A stretch of 64,000 nt of DNA from Streptomyces sp. CB00316 (lineage in GTDB: Bacteria; Actinomycetota; Actinomycetes; Streptomycetales; Streptomycetaceae): the NCBI RefSeq assembly GCF_001905595.1, contig NZ_LIXI01000011.1, forward strand, positions 366,351 to 430,350. Direction: 5' to 3'. The notes under the pieces are model-generated. The model was not told the origin of the DNA. It saw only the letters and a list, made by a program, of their open reading frames with translations, and did no database searches. Both the position numbers and the translations under genes were made by a program. Positions 9,183 to 17,326 of the stretch are shown here, piece by piece; position 1 is the first letter of the stretch, and each line of letters opens with the position of its first letter.

Positions 9183-9210
9183 GGGAATCTTTGCCAGCGA
9201 CCGGACGTTG
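9183..9210 (+). promoter_or_regulatory. Sigma-R type promoter of rbpA
   Basis: GGGAAT (9183-9188), exactly 18 bases, then GTTG (9207-9210): an exact match to the GGGAAT-N18-GTT consensus of the thiol-stress factor SigR. It lies about 60 bp before the rbpA start. S. coelicolor rbpA is a known SigR target, which supports the call. Confidence 0.85.
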
Positions 9211-9271
9211 ACCGGATGACGACGACAGCGACAATTTGTCCTGTGGGCGACAAGCCCGGGAGGCACGATTC

Positions 9272-9646
9272 ATGAGTGAGCGAGCTCTTCGCGGCACGCG
9301 ACTTGTGGTTACCAGCTACGAGACGGACCGCGGCATCGATCTGGCCCCGCGCCAGGCGGTGGAGTACGCATGCCAGAACGGACATCGATTCGAGATGCCG
9401 TTCTCGGTGGAGGCGGAAATTCCGCCGGAGTGGGAGTGCAAGGCGTGTGGCGCCCAGGCACTCCTGGTGGACGGGGATGGCCCCGAGGAGAAGAAGGGCA
9501 AGCCTGCGCGTACGCACTGGGACATGCTCATGGAGCGGCGCACCCGCGAGGAGCTGGAGGAGGTGCTGGCCGAGAGGCTGGCGGTTCTGCGCTCCGGAGC
9601 CATGAACATCGCCGTGCACCCGCGGGACAGCAGGAAGTCTGCCTGA
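9272..9646 (+). CDS. rbpA: RNA polymerase-binding protein RbpA
   Basis: 124 aa from the ATG at 9272 with GGGAGG 9-14 bases upstream. Nearly identical to the S. coelicolor protein as I recall it: MSERALRGTRLVVTSYETD, RQAVEYACQNGHRFEMPF, WECKACGAQALLVDGDG, MERRTREELEEVLAERL and a conserved C-terminal HPRDSRK. The central part is the RNAP-binding core domain with Cys residues (ACQNGH, CKACG); the C-terminal helical part contacts the housekeeping sigma factor. It stabilises the open complex at HrdB-type promoters. A perfect SigR promoter precedes it and a strong terminator follows. Confidence 0.97.
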   Translation: MSERALRGTRLVVTSYETDRGIDLAPRQAVEYACQNGHRFEMPFSVEAEIPPEWECKACGAQALLVDGDGPEEKKGKPARTHWDMLMERRTREELEEVLAERLAVLRSGAMNIAVHPRDSRKSA

Positions 9647-9705
9647 CCGCGTAGCACCACCGCACTCCGCGTAACCATCGCATCGAGCGCGACAACAGCA
9701 CAGCA

Positions 9706-9756
9706 CAAGAGCCGCGGGCCGTGACACAGAACGTGTGTCACGGCCCGCGGCTCTTG
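9706..9756. terminator. Bidirectional terminator between rbpA and fxsA-like gene
   Basis: A perfect 23-bp stem (9706-9728 with 9734-9756) and 5-base loop. It sits between the convergent rbpA and fxsA-like genes, 60 bp past the rbpA stop and 24 bp past the stop of the minus-strand gene, so it can serve both. Confidence 0.9.
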
Positions 9757-9779
9757 GCGTACGGCCGGCATGTCCGGCG

Positions 9780-10397
9780 TCAGGGCGTGAGCGGCGGGCG
9801 CGGGCCTCGGGGGTCGTCGTCGGGGCCGGAGGGCCGGGAAGGGGGCTGCGTGCCGCCCTCGCGGATGACCTCCCCCTGGACCACCTTCCCGTCCGGCCGG
9901 TGCATACGGGCCTGCTGGAAGGCGTCCGAGAGGCTGCCGGGGGAAGCGGCCCGCATCCGGCGCTCCAGGGACCGCTCCGCCCGGCGGCCGATCAGGGCGC
10001 GGACGGGCGGGACCAGCAGGAGGAGACCGGCCGCGTCCGAGATCAGCCCGGGGATCAGGAGCAGCAGGCCGCCGAGCATCAGCAGCCCGTTGCCCTTGCT
10101 GCCCTTGCCGCTGCCGGGGGTGACCTGGGGCGCCTCGGTGGCGCCGGGCCGGCCCGGCGTCTGCTGGAGGGTGTCGGTGAGGTTCTTGAAGGCGCGGCGT
10201 CCGGAGCGCTTGATCACCACGGTGCCGAGCACCGCCCCGGCGACCAGGAGCAGCAGGACGGTGAGCCCGCCGGCGGCCGAGGCGACCACGGTCAGCAGCC
10301 AGATCTCCAGGACCAGCCAGGCGGCGAGTGCCAACGGCAGGAATCTACGGGCGCGTGAGCGCCGGGGACGGGTCGGGGGCGGAGTGCCGGTCGTCAT
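9780..10397 (-). CDS. FxsA-family membrane protein
   Basis: 205 aa, ATG at 10397. Two N-terminal helices at about 18-37 and 43-62 (LPLALAAWLVLEIWLLTVVA, GGLTVLLLLVAGAVLGTVVI) and a third hairpin at about 103-132 (GLLMLGGLLLLIPGLISDAA, GLLLLVPPVRALIGRRAE) are the FxsA pattern. The basic region after the last helix and the Pro/Gly-rich tail should be cytoplasmic. E. coli FxsA lets phage T7 escape F-plasmid exclusion when overproduced; the normal role is unknown. It stands directly downstream of ppm1 on the same strand, 75 bp apart. Confidence 0.85.
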   Translation of the reverse strand: MTTGTPPPTRPRRSRARRFLPLALAAWLVLEIWLLTVVASAAGGLTVLLLLVAGAVLGTVVIKRSGRRAFKNLTDTLQQTPGRPGATEAPQVTPGSGKGSKGNGLLMLGGLLLLIPGLISDAAGLLLLVPPVRALIGRRAERSLERRMRAASPGSLSDAFQQARMHRPDGKVVQGEVIREGGTQPPSRPSGPDDDPRGPRPPLTP

Positions 10398-10472
10398 GCA
10401 ACCAGTGTGCCCGTACGGAGGTGGAAGCGGCGTAAGGGGGTGATCATGGACCGGCCCGTACGCGCCGGGAGG

Positions 10473-11240
10473 TCAGGCTTTCCTGCGGCCCAGGACCTTG
10501 TTGGCGCGGGAGGTGATGCCCCAGCCGGTGACCCGCCACAGCGCCTCGACGAGGATGTCGCGGCTCATCTTGGAGTCGCCCACCTCGCGGTCCACGAAGG
10601 TGATGGGGACCTCGACCACGTGGTAGCCGGCCTCCACGGAGCGGCGGGCCAGGTCGACCTGGAAGCAGTACCCCTGGGAGGCGACCTCGTCGAGTCCGAG
10701 ACCCTGGAGGGTCTCGGTCCGGAAGGCGCGGTAGCCGCCGGTGACGTCGCGGACCGAGAGGCCGAGGGCGAGGCGGGAGTAGAGGCTTCCGCCGCGGGAG
10801 ATGGCCTCTCGGCTTCTGGGCCAGTTGACGACCCGGCCGCCGGGCACCCAGCGGGAGCCGAGGACGAGGTCCGCGCCCTTGAGCGCGGTGAGCAGCCGGG
10901 GCAGCTCCTCGGGCTGGTGGGAGCCGTCGGCGTCCATCTCGACGAGGACGCCGTAGCCGTGCTCGGTACCCCAGGCGAAGCCCGCGAGGTAGGCGGCGCC
11001 GAGCCCTTCCTTGCCCTTGCGGTGCAGGACGTGGACCTGCTCGTCGGCGGCCGCGATCTCGTCGGCCGCCTTCCCGGTGCCGTCGGGGCTGTTGTCGTCG
11101 GCCACCAGGATGTCGGCATCCGGCACGGCCGTGCGCACCCGGTCGACGATCGGCCCGATGTTCTCGACCTCGTTGTAGGTCGGAATGATCACCAGGACCT
11201 TGCCGAGCGGGCCGAACTGCCTCTGACCGCCGTCGTTCAC
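10473..11240 (-). CDS. ppm1: Polyprenol monophosphomannose synthase
   Basis: 255 aa GT2 glycosyltransferase. Motifs: VLVIIPTYNEVENIGPIVDR at about 14-33, ILVADDNSPDGTG (nucleotide-binding Asp residues), VLVEMDADGSHQPEELPRLL (DXD metal site) and GSRWVPGGRV. It transfers mannose from GDP-mannose to polyprenyl phosphate at the inner face of the membrane, feeding protein O-mannosylation and phage receptor formation in Streptomyces. It lacks the N-acyltransferase domain fused in mycobacterial Ppm1. The start at 11240 fits the family N terminus. Confidence 0.92.
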   Translation of the reverse strand: MNDGGQRQFGPLGKVLVIIPTYNEVENIGPIVDRVRTAVPDADILVADDNSPDGTGKAADEIAAADEQVHVLHRKGKEGLGAAYLAGFAWGTEHGYGVLVEMDADGSHQPEELPRLLTALKGADLVLGSRWVPGGRVVNWPRSREAISRGGSLYSRLALGLSVRDVTGGYRAFRTETLQGLGLDEVASQGYCFQVDLARRSVEAGYHVVEVPITFVDREVGDSKMSRDILVEALWRVTGWGITSRANKVLGRRKA

Positions 11241-11788
11241 TGCTGCCCCTTAAAGTCCGTACACAGGGGGACACCATATCCAGCGCACCACCCCCGGGCT
11301 CCTACGCGGTCGCGCGGGCGCGTGGCACAGGCCGGGCAGATGGACGGAACTGCGGACAGAAGCACGTCACGACACGCGCGGAACTGCGGATCGGGGCCCG
11401 GCGCCCTTCGGGCCGACCTGGGACCCGCTGGCTGCGGGTCGACCGAAAGCCGTTGTCTACTGAACGTCCGGGCCCCACCCGGGTCGCACCCTCCGTCCGG
11501 CTGAAACCTTCCCTCGCCCCCGAGGCGCGGGCGCTGAACCTGGCTGTCAGTGATGGTGGGCCGGTGCGGCACACCACCCCATGACCCAGCGGCGTTCGAC
11601 GACTGCGTGGAGGTCTACCGGTCGGACGTCCTGTGGTGGACCCGGCCGAACCTACCGGGCCGTGGGCGCGTTCTGTCAACACCCGCGCGACCTGGGCCTT
11701 TTGCCCAAATTGCCTGGTCAGTGCCCGGGATACACAGGTCGGGAACGCGTGCCCGAGCCTTCGATCGGCGGTACGGAATCCTCCGACG
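11241..11788. other. 548-bp gap upstream of ppm1, no gene recognised
   Basis: Separates ppm1 from the amidohydrolase gene, both on the minus strand. Possible frames on either strand lack a ribosome site and read as Arg/Pro/Gly-rich low-complexity protein. A less GC-rich stretch lies at about 11690-11730. It presumably holds the ppm1 promoter; I see no RNA gene or strong hairpin. Confidence 0.4.
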
Positions 11789-13435
11789 TCACTCGTTCGG
11801 TCGCACGTAGACCGTCTGTCCGGAGACCACCGTCCGCAGGCAGACCGGCAGTTCGGCGCCGGGGGTCAGGTCCGGCAGGCCGGGCGTGCCGGATCGGGGA
11901 TCGGTGGACCACCGGGCGACTCTGTCGTCGGGGGCCTGGACCAGGAGTTCGGCGGTCCGCCAGACGGCGTAGTCGGCGGGTGCCCCCGGGACCAGGAGCC
12001 CGGCGTCGTCGCGGCCGATGGCCCGCCAGCCGCCCCGGGTGTGCGCGGTGAAGCCGGCCCGGACGGAGATGCGGTGGCCCGGGGTGCGGTGGTGGGCGGC
12101 GGCTCGGACGGTCCCCCACGGGTCGAGCGGGGTGACCGGGCTGTCGGACCCGAAGGCGAGCGGCACTCCGGCGCGCAGGAGGGCGGCGTACGGGTTCAGG
12201 GTCGCGGCCCGCTCGGCGCCCAGGCGCTGGGCGTACATGCCCTCGGGACCGCCCCAGGCGGCGTCGAAGGCGGGCTGGACGGAGGCGGTGAGCCCCAGCT
12301 CGGCGAAGGCGGCGATCGTCTCGGGGGTGAGCATCTCGGCGTGCTCGACCCGGTGGCGGGCGGCTCGGATCCGGGCGAGGCCGAGCGTCCCGGCGGCGGC
12401 CCGTACGCCTTCCACGACGGCGGTGACGGCCGCGTCGCCGATGGCGTGGAAGCCCGCCTGGAGGCCGGCCTCGGTGCAGGCGGTGACGTGGGCGGCGATC
12501 CGGGCGGCGTCCAGGTGGGCGGTGCCGGTCTGCGGGTCGTCGGCGTACGGCTCGTGCAGGCAGGCGGTGTGCGAGCCGAGGGAGCCGTCCACGAAGAGGT
12601 CTCCGGCCGCGCCGATCGCGCCGAGCTCCCGGATGCGGCGGGCGCCCTTCTCGTCGGCGATCTCCTCGGCCCAGAGGCCGAAGACCCGGGGCCCGGGCCG
12701 CTCGGCGGCGAGGGCCAGGAGGGTGGTGAAGTCCTCCTCGTCGGAGATCTCGGGTCCGGCGCACTCGTGGAGGGTGCCGATGCCGAGGGAGGCGGCGTGG
12801 TCGAGCGCGGCGCGCTGGGCGGCGGTCCGCTGCGCGGGGGTGAGCGCGTTGTGCGCGGCGGCGCGTACGGCGTGGTGGGCGTCGCCGGTCAGCGGCGCGT
12901 CGGGGTGGTATCCGGCCAGCGCGGTGACGCCCGGGACGAGGTCCAGCAGGGCGGTGGTGGCGACGGCGGAGTGCACGTCGATCCGGGGCAGGTACAGGGC
13001 GCGGCCGCCGGACGCCTCGTCGAGCTCGGCGCGCGAGGGGTGGCGCTGTTCGGGCCACCGCGCGGCGTCCCAGCCGTGCCCGAGCAGGACGTCGGTGGCG
13101 GCGTGCCGGTTCGCGAACGCACGGACGAGGCCGAGGGCTTCGGGGAGCGTACGGGCGCCGGAGAGGTCGAGCCCGGTGAGGGCCAGGCCGGTCGCGGTGG
13201 TGTGGACGTGGGCGTCGGTGAACGCCGGGGTGACCAGGGCGCCCTCCAGGTCGACGACCTCGTCGACGCCGCTCGCGAAGGCGTCGGCGGCCCCTTCGGA
13301 GCCCACCCAGGCGACATGCCCGCGTTCGACGACCATCGCGGTGGCGAACGGGTCGGCCGGGCTGTGGACGTCTCCCCCGCGCAGCAGGAGGGTGCGGTGT
13401 TCGGGGGCGCTCTGGGGGGCGGTGCTCTCGGTCAT
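11789..13435 (-). CDS. Amidohydrolase (YtcJ-like, Amidohydro_3)
   Basis: 548 aa. Metal-dependent amidohydrolase fold: TPAFTDAHVHT (HxH metal ligands) at about 68-78, DGSLGSHTA, GFHAIGDAAV, HRVEHAEML and LAFGSDSPVTPLDPW, the last carrying the metal Asp. The C-terminal composite beta domain returns at PADYAVW. The family removes N-formyl or other acyl groups from nitrogen compounds, but the substrate cannot be read from sequence. No signal peptide. The Lrp-type regulator gene lies just upstream and might control it; no amino acid pathway gene is adjacent. Confidence 0.9.
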   Translation of the reverse strand: MTESTAPQSAPEHRTLLLRGGDVHSPADPFATAMVVERGHVAWVGSEGAADAFASGVDEVVDLEGALVTPAFTDAHVHTTATGLALTGLDLSGARTLPEALGLVRAFANRHAATDVLLGHGWDAARWPEQRHPSRAELDEASGGRALYLPRIDVHSAVATTALLDLVPGVTALAGYHPDAPLTGDAHHAVRAAAHNALTPAQRTAAQRAALDHAASLGIGTLHECAGPEISDEEDFTTLLALAAERPGPRVFGLWAEEIADEKGARRIRELGAIGAAGDLFVDGSLGSHTACLHEPYADDPQTGTAHLDAARIAAHVTACTEAGLQAGFHAIGDAAVTAVVEGVRAAAGTLGLARIRAARHRVEHAEMLTPETIAAFAELGLTASVQPAFDAAWGGPEGMYAQRLGAERAATLNPYAALLRAGVPLAFGSDSPVTPLDPWGTVRAAAHHRTPGHRISVRAGFTAHTRGGWRAIGRDDAGLLVPGAPADYAVWRTAELLVQAPDDRVARWSTDPRSGTPGLPDLTPGAELPVCLRTVVSGQTVYVRPNE

Positions 13436-13449
13436 GGGACCAGTCTCGC

Positions 13450-13470
13450 GCCTGCCGGGTTCCGGCAGGC
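13450..13470 (-). terminator. Terminator after the Lrp-type regulator
   Basis: A 9-bp perfect stem (13450-13458 with 13462-13470, GCCTGCCGG arm) with a 3-base loop, 12 bp past the regulator stop. It lies between the regulator and the amidohydrolase start, so the two are probably separate transcripts. Confidence 0.6.
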
Positions 13471-13481
13471 CCGCGGCCCCC

Positions 13482-13922
13482 TCAGACGCGCGGGGGCCGC
13501 GCCTCGTACGGGGTGGACAGGACGACGGTCGTACGGGTCGAGACGCCCGCCAGCGTACGGATCCGGGTGAGCAGGTGCTCCAGTTCCAGCGGGGTCGCCA
13601 CGCGCACCTTGAGGATGTAGTTCTCGTCCCCGGCGACGCTGTGACAGGCCTCCAGCTCCGGCACCCCCGCGAGCCGCTCCGCGATGTCGTCGGGCGCGCT
13701 GGGGTCGAACGGCTTCACCGAGATGAACGCGGTGAGGGGCAGCCCGACGGCCTCGGGGTCGACGACGGCGGCATAGCCGCGGATCACCCCGCGCTGCTCC
13801 AGCCTGCGCACGCGCTGATGAACGGCCGAGGTGGACAGGCCGGTGGCCTTGCCCAGGTCGGTGTAGCTCATCCGCCCGTCCTTGACGAGCAACTCCACAA
13901 TCTGACGGTCCAGCTCCTCCAT
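13482..13922 (-). CDS. Lrp/AsnC-family transcriptional regulator
   Basis: 146 aa from the ATG at 13922 (MEELDRQIVELLVKDGRMSY), the normal start of the family. Residues 1-60 are the HTH (DLGKATGLSTSAVHQRVRRL, EQRGVIRGY); about 65-140 is the RAM ligand-binding domain (LPLTAFISVKPF, GDENYILKVRV, LTRIRTLAGVSTRTTVVLS). Lrp proteins sense amino acids and form octamers. The target is unknown; the nearest candidate is the amidohydrolase downstream. Confidence 0.93.
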   Translation of the reverse strand: MEELDRQIVELLVKDGRMSYTDLGKATGLSTSAVHQRVRRLEQRGVIRGYAAVVDPEAVGLPLTAFISVKPFDPSAPDDIAERLAGVPELEACHSVAGDENYILKVRVATPLELEHLLTRIRTLAGVSTRTTVVLSTPYEARPPRV

Positions 13923-14125
13923 GCGGATCAACCTATGGCCCCGGGTGCCTGTCGGCACAGTCGCGCGGGTCACGGAACGGCACCTGCGGGGGGCATGTGA
14001 CGAACACCACAGACCTACGGGTCGGTAGCGGGCCCCCTCGCGGTTATCGGCCGCGAGCGGAGGGAAGTGCTTGCTGTGGTCGAGGCCGTGGCGCTGTGCC
14101 GGCCCACCCGAGGGGGGAAGATCCC

Positions 14126-14524
14126 ATGCAGAGCATGAAGCTCACCGGACGTACCGAACCGGAGCCTGTCGATCCCGACGAGGACGACGGCGCCGATGTG
14201 TACGACATGTTCGAGATGTTCCGGGTGGTCTGCCCGGACTGCGCCCAGCCCATCGCACTGCTGGCCGACGAGGACGTCCTGCCGGAGCACGCCCGGTGCC
14301 CCACCCCGTGGAACCCGTTCGTGCTCACCGTCTGCTCCGGCACCGGCCGCGTCGTGGCGGACGCCCGGCCCGCCGACGAGACGCTGGAACCCCAGGAGCA
14401 GGAGGCGGCGCTGCTGCTGACGCTCCCTCAGGGTCTCGACTGGCGGATGCAGCCCTTCTCCCACGCCGGCGGCCCCGGCTCCCGCCCGCTGCGGGTACCC
14501 CGGGTGCGGCGCGAGGCCGCCTGA
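14126..14524 (+). CDS. Conserved actinobacterial protein with a CPDC motif
   Basis: 132 aa, ATG at 14126 with an AGGGGGGAAG ribosome site, which decides the start. The acidic N terminus (VDPDEDDGADVYDMFEMFR) is followed by VVCPDCAQPIALLADEDVLP, then ARCPTPWNPFVLTVC and VCSGTGRV. The Cys residues (CPDC, RCP, VC) could form a zinc site, but the spacing is not one I recognise. No signal peptide or membrane segment. It is alone on the plus strand between the Lrp regulator and the acyl-CoA dehydrogenase. Function unknown. Confidence 0.75.
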   Translation: MQSMKLTGRTEPEPVDPDEDDGADVYDMFEMFRVVCPDCAQPIALLADEDVLPEHARCPTPWNPFVLTVCSGTGRVVADARPADETLEPQEQEAALLLTLPQGLDWRMQPFSHAGGPGSRPLRVPRVRREAA

Positions 14525-14915
14525 GCCGCCGCCCGAGGCCGCAGGGACATTTGCCGGGCGGGTGCTCACGGGCACCCGCCGAACCGGCACTCAGTTCACG
14601 GCGGCAGTGACCTGGCAACGCCCCGGGGCGTTGACGCCCGTATGACGACGCTGTATTCACGGGTCGGCTCGGGCCGCCGCCGTCTCGCTCCCCCGGCTCC
14701 CGAAGAACCGGTTCTCGCAGCCGCTGCCCCGGCCGACGGGGAACTCCCCGATGGCCTCCCCCGTCGATCCGCCCATCTGCAGCGCCCTGTTGCGGGGCAC
14801 CGGCGCAGCAGCGGCCGGACCGTGCCGGGCTACCGCGCCCAGGAGTGGAACCGGGCCGCCGCGCTCCCCGCCCGGTCGGACCGGCCGCCAGGGGGTGCCA
14901 GGCACCCCCTGGGGG
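14525..14915. other. 391-bp gap with a perfect palindrome
   Basis: Holds an 18-bp perfect palindrome at 14616-14633 (CAACGCCCCGGGGCGTTG) overlapping a possible -35 (TTGACG, 14631-14636), and a short plus-strand frame 14642-14953 (103 codons, MTTLYSRVG..) that has no ribosome site. I do not support that frame as a gene. The terminator at 14888 closes the region. Confidence 0.4.
14888..14912 (-). terminator. Terminator after the acyl-CoA dehydrogenase gene
   Basis: An 11-bp stem (CCAGGGGGTGC / GCACCCCCTGG) with a 3-base loop begins 4 bp past the stop codon of the minus-strand gene. Confidence 0.75.
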
Positions 14916-16088
14916 TCAGCGGGTCTCCGGGCCCGCGAGGTGACGTGCGATGACCATGCGCTGGATCTGATTGGTGCCTTCCACGATCTGGAGCACCTTG
15001 GCCTCGCGCATCAGCCGCTCGACCGGGAAGTCCAGCGTGTAGCCGTAGCCGCCGAGCACCTGGACGGCGTCGATGGTCACCCGCATGGCCGCGTCCGTGC
15101 AGAAGAGCTTCGCCATGGCCGCCTGGCGGGAGAAGGTCTCCCCCGCGTCACGCAGCCGTGCCGCCTCCAGGTAGAGCGCCCGGCCGGCCTCGATCTGGGT
15201 GGCCATGTCGGCGAGCATGAAGCGCAGCCCCTGGAAGTCCGCGATGGGGCGGCCGAACTGGCGCCGGTCGGTGGCGTACCGCACGGCCTCGTCCAGGGCC
15301 GCCTGGGCGACCCCGATCGCGCAGGCGGCGATGCCCAGGCGCCCTGAGTCCAGCGCGGACAGGGCGATGGCGAAGCCCTGGCCCTCGGCGCCGATACGGC
15401 GATCGTCCGCGACCCGTACGCCGTCGAAGTTGAGCTGGGCCGTGGGCGAGCCCTTCATCCCCATCTTCTTCTCGGGGAGGGCGGCGTTCAGGCCTTCGGC
15501 GTCGCCGGGAACGAGGAAGGCCGTGATGCCGCGGGGGCCGTCCACACCGGTGCGGGCGAGCACGGTGTAGAAGTCGGCGACGCCGCCGTGGGTGATCCAC
15601 GCCTTGGTGCCGGTGATCACCCAGTCTTCGCCGTCGCGTACGGCCTTGGTGCGCAGGGACGCGGCGTCGGAGCCGGAAGCCGGCTCGGAGAGGCAGTAGG
15701 CGCCCAGCAGACCGCCGGAGAGCATCTGGGGAAGGTGCGTGGCCTGCTGCTCCTCGGCGCCGTAACCGGCGAGCGCGTGGCAGGCCAGGGAGTGGACGCT
15801 GACGCCGAGGCCGACGGTGAGGCGGGCCGCGGCCAGCTCCTCCAGCACCTGGAGGTAGACCTCGTAGGGCTGGTCGCCGCCGCCGTGGGCCGAGCCGTAG
15901 GGAAGTCCGAGGAGACCGGATGCGGAGAGGAGGGTGAAGACCTCGCGCGGGAAGTGGCCCGCGTCCTCCTCCTCGGCCGCCCGGGGAGCGATCTCCTTGG
16001 ACACGATGTCGCGGACGAGCGCGACGAGCTGCCGGGACTCCTCGGTGGGCAGACGGCGTTCCACCGGCTGCGGGGCACGGTCGGACAT
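14916..16088 (-). CDS. Acyl-CoA dehydrogenase
   Basis: 390 aa, ATG at 16088 preceded by GGGAGGAG. Complete FAD-dependent acyl-CoA dehydrogenase: N-terminal helical domain, then the signature YCLSEPASGSDAASLRTKA and WVITGTKAWITHGG, and C-terminal DRRQFGRPIADFQGLRFMLA and VLGGYGYTLDFPVERLMREA. The catalytic base fits the late-Glu position in the segment VEGTNQIQRMVIARHL. It oxidises acyl-CoA to 2-enoyl-CoA with transfer to ETF; chain-length preference cannot be judged. It stands alone with its own terminator. The start was placed here rather than up to 190 bp upstream because of the ribosome site. Confidence 0.93.
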   Translation of the reverse strand: MSDRAPQPVERRLPTEESRQLVALVRDIVSKEIAPRAAEEEDAGHFPREVFTLLSASGLLGLPYGSAHGGGDQPYEVYLQVLEELAAARLTVGLGVSVHSLACHALAGYGAEEQQATHLPQMLSGGLLGAYCLSEPASGSDAASLRTKAVRDGEDWVITGTKAWITHGGVADFYTVLARTGVDGPRGITAFLVPGDAEGLNAALPEKKMGMKGSPTAQLNFDGVRVADDRRIGAEGQGFAIALSALDSGRLGIAACAIGVAQAALDEAVRYATDRRQFGRPIADFQGLRFMLADMATQIEAGRALYLEAARLRDAGETFSRQAAMAKLFCTDAAMRVTIDAVQVLGGYGYTLDFPVERLMREAKVLQIVEGTNQIQRMVIARHLAGPETR

Positions 16089-16560
16089 GACGGCGCTCTC
16101 CTCCCTGTCGGGCGTTGCGACGGTCGCGCGCTCGGGGTGAGAGAGGCGCCGCCGGGTGATCTCCCGGAACGGAGCCGGGGAAAACAGACTGCCCAGCCGA
16201 TCCTGCCCTTCCGGGTCTCGGGGGGTGCGGGTCAGCGGCTGTGGCGGGTTGAGTATGCCCGATCGGATGCCTCCCGTCACGGGGTGACGGGCTGGTCGGA
16301 GGGGATGCCAGGTCCGGGAAGTGGCTGACGCTCTTTCGGCGGCCTCCGTACGTTACGACCGGACCGGCTCCGTACCGCTGCCTCTCGCCGCACAGCGAAC
16401 CCCCGTCCGGACGGGAGGTCTCTCGCTTTTCGTACGGGAATCTTTCCGACTTTATTACGGGAACCTTTTCGGCCACCCGGCCGACTACTGCCCCATGGGA
16501 AGAGACCGTGACGCAGGGCCCGGAGTGGGAGCGCGCGAAGGGGCTGACTACCTTGTCTCC
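16089..16560. promoter_or_regulatory. 472-bp divergent region with an imperfect direct repeat
   Basis: Between the acyl-CoA dehydrogenase and the membrane protein at 16561. Two copies of a 16-base unit lie 23 bp apart: 16433-16448 (TACGGGAATCTTTCCG) and 16456-16471 (TACGGGAACCTTTTCG), 14 of 16 identical, in an unusually AT-rich stretch. They may be a regulator site for the downstream His-rich membrane proteins. No gene seen. Confidence 0.4.
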
Positions 16561-17160
16561 ATGCGTGCACGGGGCGGCCGGCCGACGCGAGCCGCCAGGG
16601 GCCTGCTCTGCGGCTCCGCCTGCCTGCTTCTCGGCGCCGTGAGCCATGTCGCGGCGGGCGGACGTCTGCCCGGCGCGGGGGTGCTCGCCCTTCTGTTCCT
16701 CTCCCTGAGCGTGCAGGGAGCGCTGCTCTTCGGCGGCCGGCGCCGCCGCTTCGACGTCGTGACGCTGGTGCTGGGCGGCACCCAGTTCGCCCTGCACGGC
16801 GCCTTCCACTTGCTCCCGGCGCCCGGCGGAGGCCGGCACTCCGCGATGGCTGTCGGAGGCGAGCATCAGGCGGCCGGGCCGTCCGGCGGCCACGACGGCG
16901 GGCACGTGATGGACCCCGGGATGGTCCTGGCCCATGCGGCGGCCACCCTCGGGACGGCGCTCTGCGTGATCCACGGGGAGCGGGTGCTGCGACGCCTCGC
17001 GGGCCTGTTCGTCCCCCGCGTCACCCCCCGGCCCGCTCCGCCCCTCCCCTGCCTTCCCCGGTCGAGCCCGGTGCCGCCGGTGGTCGCGCGGATCCGGTTC
17101 GGGGCGCTCCTCGCCCGGTCCTGCCACCGGCGTGGGCCGCCGACGGCGGCTGCGGCCTGA
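16561..17160 (+). CDS. His-rich integral membrane protein
   Basis: 199 aa from the ATG at 16561; an alternative ATG at 16495 is possible because neither has a clear ribosome site. Helices at about 10-30, 36-56 (GVLALLFLSLSVQGALLFGG) and 60-80 (VVTLVLGGTQFALHGAFHLL), then a His-rich loop at about 85-115 (GGRHSAMAVGGEHQAAG, GGHDGGHVMD) and a helix at about 120-137 (MVLAHAAATLGTALCVIHGE). The C terminus is basic and Pro-rich. The His/Met loop suggests metal binding, perhaps copper; this is inference. The PepSY membrane protein gene follows 166 bp later and also has a His-rich loop. Confidence 0.65.
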   Translation: MRARGGRPTRAARGLLCGSACLLLGAVSHVAAGGRLPGAGVLALLFLSLSVQGALLFGGRRRRFDVVTLVLGGTQFALHGAFHLLPAPGGGRHSAMAVGGEHQAAGPSGGHDGGHVMDPGMVLAHAAATLGTALCVIHGERVLRRLAGLFVPRVTPRPAPPLPCLPRSSPVPPVVARIRFGALLARSCHRRGPPTAAAA

Positions 17161-17326
17161 CGGGCCCCGCACCCAGCCGCGAGCGCCGGAGGTGATCCGG
17201 CGCTCGCGGCTCCGCGCGGGAGCCGCCGGGTCGCCAACGCCACCGCGTCCACCGCCCGGGCAGAACCCCGGCCCCCACCGGCAGGTCGACGGAGCCTCCC
17301 TCCGCCCTGCCCTCCGAGGAGCACGC

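Noticed and set aside
11633..13570. A 645-codon plus-strand frame opposite the amidohydrolase
   Set aside because: Gly/Val-rich shadow; the minus strand has all amidohydrolase metal motifs.
14642..14953. A 103-codon frame beginning MTTLYSRVG
   Set aside because: No ribosome site, runs through the terminator and into the acyl-CoA dehydrogenase gene; low-complexity C-terminal half. Could be a species-specific protein but not supportable.
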